From: Umezawaea sp049997955
GTDB taxonomy: Bacteria > Actinomycetota > Actinomycetes > Mycobacteriales > Pseudonocardiaceae
Assembly (NCBI GenBank): GCA_049997955.1
Contig: JAEBDY010000006.1
Coordinates: 124,001-188,000 of the forward strand
DNA length: 64,000 nt
Direction of reading: 5' to 3'
Shown piece after piece: positions 60,041 to 64,000 of this stretch. Numbering within the stretch: position 1 is the stretch's first letter; each line of letters opens with the position of its first letter. The position numbers and the translations under genes were made by a program. The notes under the pieces are model-generated. The model ran no database searches. It saw only the letters and a program-made list of their open reading frames with translations, and had not been told where the DNA came from.

Positions 60041-60765
60041 CTACGGGCCGCCCGCTGCACGGTCGCGCCGAGCGCCGCGTCGAGGTCGGCGGTGGACGCG
60101 AGGTAGCCGTGGCCGCGGACCGTGCGGACGACCTCGCCCGCGCCCATGGCGTCGAGCTTGCGCCGCAGGTAGCCGACGTACACCTCGACGGCGTTGCGGG
60201 TCGCGGCCTGCTCGTCGCCCCACACTGTGCGCAGCAGCTCGTCCTTCGTCACGACGGAGCCCGCGCGGCTGGCCAGGACGTCGAGCACCGCGTACTCGCG
60301 GGGGCTCAGCGCCACGGGCGAACCCGCCCACGTGACCTCGCGCAGGGCCCGGTCGACGACCAGTTCGCCCAGCTTGAGCCTGCGCCGGGCGTTGCCGCCG
60401 GAGTTGCGGCGCAGCAGCGCGCGCACCTGGGCGACCAGCACCACGAACGAGAACGGCTTCACCAGGTAGCCGTCCGCCCCCAGGTCGAGGCCGTCGGCCT
60501 GGTCGACCTCGCCGTCCTTCGCCGACACCATCAGCACGGGCGTGCGCACGCCCTCGGCCCGCATCCGCTGGAGCACCCGGTAGCCGGACAGGCCGGGCAG
60601 CATGATGTCGAGCAGGACGACGTCGAACGCCCCGGTCAGCGCCACGCGCAGGGCGTTCGGGCCGTCCGCCGCGGTCACGACCTCCATGCCCTCCGCCGAC
60701 AGCCCCCGTTCCAGGGCTCGCCGAACACCGATCTCGTCGTCGACAACCAGCACCCGTGGTCTCAC
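60037..60765 (-). CDS. OmpR-family response regulator
   Basis: 242 residues. The receiver has Asp9/Asp10 (VLVVDDE), the phospho-acceptor Asp53 (VVLLDIMLPG) and Lys in YLVKPFS; the winged-helix output domain ends NAVEVYVGYLRRKLDAM and VRTVRGHGYL. Its start is divergent from the LolA-like gene 141 bp away, suggesting control of that promoter. Confidence 0.93.
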   Translation of the reverse strand: MRPRVLVVDDEIGVRRALERGLSAEGMEVVTAADGPNALRVALTGAFDVVLLDIMLPGLSGYRVLQRMRAEGVRTPVLMVSAKDGEVDQADGLDLGADGYLVKPFSFVVLVAQVRALLRRNSGGNARRRLKLGELVVDRALREVTWAGSPVALSPREYAVLDVLASRAGSVVTKDELLRTVWGDEQAATRNAVEVYVGYLRRKLDAMGAGEVVRTVRGHGYLASTADLDAALGATVQRAARR

Positions 60766-60906
60766 TCCCCAAGCATGCCGCTTGAGGAGGACAATCCGCT
60801 GGGGATCTCAGCGGTATCTCAGGCTCTCAGCTCGATCTCAGCACGACGAGGGCACTGTCAGTGGTGTCGAGCGGCACACGGCCGAACGGCATGTGGAGGA
60901 GGGGAC

Positions 60907-62037
60907 ATGAACAGGAGAAGGGTGACCGTGGCCGTCGCGGCGGCCGGAGTGGTCGCCGGGGTCGCGGGTCTGGGGGTGCTGGCGATGCCCGCCGGCGCTG
61001 GGCCCGCCCCTGTGCTGCCTCAGGTCGACGCCCAGTCCCTCGTGCAGTCGGTGCTCACGGCGAAGCCCGCCGCGTTCGGCGGCACGGTGGACGTGAACAA
61101 CAGCCTCGGCATCCCGGCCATCGCCGGTCTGCCGCAGCTGTCCGACGGCGCCAGCCAGGTCCGCATGTGGTCCGACGGCGACGGTCGGGCGCGGGTCTCG
61201 CTGCCGTCCGGCAGCTCCGAGCGGACCATCGTCGACGACGGCACGACGCTCTGGTCGTGGAACTCGGAGACGCAGACCGTCACCAAGACGCCGCACGGCG
61301 AGGTCGAGAAGCCCGAACCGGGTCTCGGCCTCGGCCTCGGGCAGGACGGCAAGCCGCTGGAGCCGTTGCAGCTGGCGCGCGACGTCGTGTCGGAGATCGA
61401 GAAGACCAGCACCGTGACCGTCGACGGCACGGCCCGCGTGGCCAACCGCGCGGCGTACGAGCTGGTGCTCACGCCGAAGCCCACCGAGCGGACGGTGCTG
61501 CGCGAGGTGCGCATCGCCGTCGACTCGGAGCTGCGGCTGCCGCTGCGGGTGTCGCTGCTGACCAACGGCACCGACGAGCCCGCCGTGCAGGTCGGCTTCT
61601 CGGAGCTGAACGTCGGCGCCCAGGACGCGGAGCTGTTCCGCTTCACGCCGTCGGCGGGCGCCAAGGTCGAGGAGGAGAAGGTCGAGGCCCCGTCCGACCA
61701 GGACAAGGCCGACGCCGAGAAGGCGCTGGGTGAGGCTTCGCCGCAGGTCGTCGGCGACGGCTGGGACACCGTGATCGTCGCCAAGACCCCGGCCGAGACC
61801 CTCGCGGGCCTCCAGCGGTCCTCCGAGGACCAGCCGGAACGGCGCGGCCCCGGCGGCGACCGGACCAACCCGCAGGACCTGCTCAAGCAGCTGGGCAAGC
61901 AGGTCAGCGGCTCGTGGGGCAGCGGAACGCTGATCAGCAGCAAGATCGGCAACGTCCTGCTGGCCGACGACGGGCGCGTCGCGCTCGGCGCCGTGCCGGA
62001 GCAGGTGCTGACCGAGGCGATCGGCCAGGTGAAGTGA
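60907..62037 (+). CDS. LolA-like secreted protein (DUF2092-type)
   Basis: 376 residues. N-terminal signal or anchor (RRRVTVAVAAAGVVAGVAGL, then GVLAMPAGA). The mature part has the LolA/LppX-like fold: QVRMWSDGDGRARVSLPSG, DDGTTLWSWNSETQTVTKTP and AAYELVLTPKPTERTVLREV. In actinomycetes with a diderm-like or lipid-rich envelope such proteins carry lipids. GAGGAGGGGAC precedes ATG 60907. The stop overlaps the ABC ATPase start (GTGA). Confidence 0.85.
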   Translation: MNRRRVTVAVAAAGVVAGVAGLGVLAMPAGAGPAPVLPQVDAQSLVQSVLTAKPAAFGGTVDVNNSLGIPAIAGLPQLSDGASQVRMWSDGDGRARVSLPSGSSERTIVDDGTTLWSWNSETQTVTKTPHGEVEKPEPGLGLGLGQDGKPLEPLQLARDVVSEIEKTSTVTVDGTARVANRAAYELVLTPKPTERTVLREVRIAVDSELRLPLRVSLLTNGTDEPAVQVGFSELNVGAQDAELFRFTPSAGAKVEEEKVEAPSDQDKADAEKALGEASPQVVGDGWDTVIVAKTPAETLAGLQRSSEDQPERRGPGGDRTNPQDLLKQLGKQVSGSWGSGTLISSKIGNVLLADDGRVALGAVPEQVLTEAIGQVK

Positions 62038-63041
62038 CCACTTCGACCAGCGCACGGGTGGAGTCCGCTCCGGCGGGCTCCACCCCGGTCCTCGCCGCCC
62101 GCACGCGGGGTCTGCGCAAGACGTACGGCAACACGGTCGCGGTGGACCGGGTGGACCTCGACCTGCCCGAGGGCGCGGTGATGGGGATGCTCGGGCCGAA
62201 CGGGTCCGGCAAGACGACGACCATCCGGATGCTGCTCGGCCTGGTCAAGCCGACCGAGGGCACCGTCGAGCTGCTCGGGCGGGCGTTGCCCGACGGGGCG
62301 GCGGACTCGTTGCCGCACGTCGGTGCGCTGGTCGAGGGGCCGGGGTTCCACCCGTTCCTGTCCGGTCGGGAGAACCTGCGGCGCAACGCGGCGTTCGAAC
62401 CGCTGCTGGCCACGGGGTCGGTCAAGCAGGCCGTGGAGGACGCGCTGGAGCGCGTGGGCCTCTCGCAGGCCGCGCACCGGCGGTACCGGGGGTACTCGCT
62501 GGGCATGAAGCAGCGGCTGGGGTTGGCCGCGGCGCTGCTGGTCCCGCGCAGGCTGATCGTGCTGGACGAGCCGACCAACGGACTCGACCCGGCGGGCACG
62601 CGCGAGGTGCGGAAGGTCATCGGCGACCTGCACGCGGCGGGCAGCACGGTGCTGGTGTCGTCGCACCTGCTGAGCGAGATCGAGGCGACCTGCACGCACG
62701 TGGCCGTGCTGCACCGGGGAAACGTCGTGGCGCAAGGGGAACTCGCCGACCTGTTGCAGTCGGACAGCACCGCGCTCCAGGTGACGACGTCCGATGTGGA
62801 CACCGCGTTGAACGTGCTGCGCACGGCCCGCATCTCGGCCCGCCCGACCGACGAGGGCGTGCGGGTCGAGCTGATCGGCACGACCGCGCCCGCCGTCTTC
62901 CAGACCCTGGTGCAGGCGGGCGTGGAGATCCACGAGGCAGTGCGCCAGCGCACCGGCCTGGAGGAGCTGTTCGCCCGGCTCACCGAGGCCGAGGAGTCCG
63001 ACCACCTGTCCACCGTGGACACCAACGAGGGGGCACGATGA
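62034..63041 (+). CDS. ABC transporter ATPase (exporter, DRA/ABC-2 type)
   Basis: 335 residues. Walker A MLGPNGSGKTTTIRML, signature YSLGMKQRLGLAAALL, Walker B LIVLDEPTNGLDPAG, switch His in VLVSSHLLSE. The C-terminal ~100 residues are the regulatory tail usual for ABC-2 exporters. It is coupled by 4-bp overlaps to the LolA-like gene and to the permease. The substrate is unknown; lipids or peptides are possible. Confidence 0.92.
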   Translation: MTTSTSARVESAPAGSTPVLAARTRGLRKTYGNTVAVDRVDLDLPEGAVMGMLGPNGSGKTTTIRMLLGLVKPTEGTVELLGRALPDGAADSLPHVGALVEGPGFHPFLSGRENLRRNAAFEPLLATGSVKQAVEDALERVGLSQAAHRRYRGYSLGMKQRLGLAAALLVPRRLIVLDEPTNGLDPAGTREVRKVIGDLHAAGSTVLVSSHLLSEIEATCTHVAVLHRGNVVAQGELADLLQSDSTALQVTTSDVDTALNVLRTARISARPTDEGVRVELIGTTAPAVFQTLVQAGVEIHEAVRQRTGLEELFARLTEAEESDHLSTVDTNEGAR

Positions 63042-63874
63042 CCACGGCTGTCGCCACGCGCGCCCCGTTGACCCGGCAGCTGCGCTCGGAGCTGCGCTGG
63101 ATCCTGCGCCGCCCGCGCACGGTGATCGGGCTGGGGCTGCTGTGCCTGGTCCCGGTCCTGGCCGGTGTCGGCCTGTGGTTCGCCGTCGACAACAGCGAGG
63201 GCCCAGCCGGTCCGGGGCTCGCGGCGATCATCTCGGGCAACGGGCTCGTCCTGCCGATCTTCACGCTGTTCCTGTCGCTGCCGCTGCTGCTGCCGCTGGT
63301 CGGCGCGATCTGGGCGGCCGACGGCCTGGCGGGCGAGGCGAACAGCGGCACGCTGCGCGGCCTGATGGTCGCGCCGGTCGGCAGGCTCCGCCTGCTGGGC
63401 ATCAAGGCGTTCGGCATCGCCGTCATGTCGCTGTTCGCGGTGACGCTCATGGCCGTGGTCGGCGTGATCACCGGGGTCGCCCTGTTCGGCATGGACGGGA
63501 TGCTCACGGTGTCCGGCACGACGCTGTCGGTCGGTGCGGCGCTGGGCCGGATCGTGCTGACGATCCTGCTGGTGACGTTCCAGGTGTGGGCCGTCGCCGC
63601 CGTCGCGCTGGCGATCTCCGCGTGCACCGAGCACCCGCTGGTGGTGATGGCCGCGACCATGGCCGGGATCATCGTGTTCGCCGTGCTCGGGGCGTTCAGC
63701 TCGCTGGACTGGCTCCAGCCCTACCTGATCACCACGGCGTGGAACGGCCTCGCCGACGTGATGCGCGATCCGCTGCCGACGGGCGAGCTGTGGAACAGCA
63801 CCGGTCTGGCCGCCTGCTACCTGCTGATCGGCCTGTCACTGGCCGCCATCCGCCTGGTCACCAAGGACGGCTAG
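63038..63874 (+). CDS. ABC-2 type permease
   Basis: 278 residues with six membrane helices (GLGLLCLVPVLAGVGLWFAV first; LGAFSSLDWLQPYLITTAWN near the end). GEANSGTLRGLMVAPVGRLR is the conserved coupling helix region. ATG 63038 overlaps the ATPase stop. Its end overlaps the convergent partial ABC ATPase gene by 39 bp. Confidence 0.9.
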   Translation: MTTAVATRAPLTRQLRSELRWILRRPRTVIGLGLLCLVPVLAGVGLWFAVDNSEGPAGPGLAAIISGNGLVLPIFTLFLSLPLLLPLVGAIWAADGLAGEANSGTLRGLMVAPVGRLRLLGIKAFGIAVMSLFAVTLMAVVGVITGVALFGMDGMLTVSGTTLSVGAALGRIVLTILLVTFQVWAVAAVALAISACTEHPLVVMAATMAGIIVFAVLGAFSSLDWLQPYLITTAWNGLADVMRDPLPTGELWNSTGLAACYLLIGLSLAAIRLVTKDG

Positions 63875-64000
63875 CCCGTCCGGGTCGACCGAGAGGCGCA
63901 CCCGGTCGCCGAGCGCGGGAGGCTCGGCGATCGGGGCGACCGCCTCGAACTCCTCGTCCCGCACGGTCACCAGCAGCCGCACGTGGTCGCGGCGGTGCAC
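63836..64000 (-). CDS. C-terminus of an ABC importer ATPase (TOBE domain), cut by window edge
   Basis: The last 54 residues are visible: HRRDHVRLLVTVRDEEFEAV, then APIAEPPALGDRVRLSVDPD and GLAVLGD before the end at GGQ. The pattern of a short β-barrel ending in VRLSVDPDGLAVL is typical of TOBE domains of sulfate, iron or polyamine importer ATPases. The rest lies beyond the window. Confidence 0.55.
   Translation of the reverse strand: MHRRDHVRLLVTVRDEEFEAVAPIAEPPALGDRVRLSVDPDGLAVLGDQADGGQ

Overview
The window is about 70% GC, coding-dense DNA with many GTG and TTG starts, very short or overlapping gene junctions, a mycothiol gene (mshB), glgC/glgA, a sigE-rseA-htrA-tatB stress locus and lipoproteins of the LpqY and LpqW type. 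This fits a chromosomal segment of an actinomycete, most likely of the Pseudonocardiales (Saccharothrix/Lentzea/Actinosynnema type); the family level is an inference. No rRNA, tRNA, prophage, transposase or CRISPR array was seen.

Layout. 1-8.7 kb: end of an LpqY-like sugar-binding lipoprotein gene, a stress-type membrane protein, an acyl-CoA dehydrogenase, a 58-residue zinc ribbon, a CitE-type lyase, an APH-type kinase, an MgtE-like/DUF1003 pair, a Nudix enzyme and a MarR regulator. 8.8-17.2 kb: mrp, tatB, htrA, rseA, sigE, an O-methyltransferase, glgC and glgA. 17.3-33 kb: an unknown lipoprotein, an MFS exporter with a frameshifted LysR gene, pepA, a DUF3117 protein, paaX-echA, tag, a DivIVA-like protein, a PadR pair, the cydABDC operon and folP2. 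33-45 kb: a secreted esterase/peptidase, Nudix, DUF3224 and winged-helix proteins, a 2-hydroxyacid dehydrogenase, two LOG proteins, the lysine genes dapE/dapD/dapC, a 7Fe ferredoxin, a GNAT protein and mshB. 45-56 kb: a dppABCDF peptide importer, lpqW and typA. 56-64 kb: a 47-residue Cys/Lys-rich protein behind an iron box, an auxiliary trpS with a Trp leader-peptide attenuator, an SRPBCC-Nudix fusion, a two-component system, a LolA-like secreted protein, an ABC exporter, and the end of an ABC ATPase.

From memory, the order lpqY ... mrp ... tatB-htrA-rseA-sigE-OMT ... glgC-glgA ... DUF3117-tag-DivIVA ... folP2 ... LOG ... dapE-dapD ... dapC-fdxC ... mshB ... lpqW-typA follows the Mycobacterium tuberculosis interval Rv1235 to Rv1165. 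The cyd operon, the dpp operon, the PadR pair and several metabolic genes would then be lineage-specific insertions.

The most unusual signals are non-coding. Two families of palindromic intergenic elements each occur twice, about 43 kb and 33 kb apart and in opposite orientation. Family A (about 118 bp) shows a compensatory base change between its arms. Family B (94 bp) keeps its apex and both flanks but has quite different stem arms in each copy, and the arms are self-complementary in both. Every copy is oriented with the transcription of the gene upstream. Other regulatory finds are a textbook Trp attenuator ahead of trpS, a back-to-back leaderless promoter between dapE and dapD, two 13-bp operators flanking the padR-cydA divergence, an ECF-type promoter ahead of sigE, CRP-like sites and a strong iron box.
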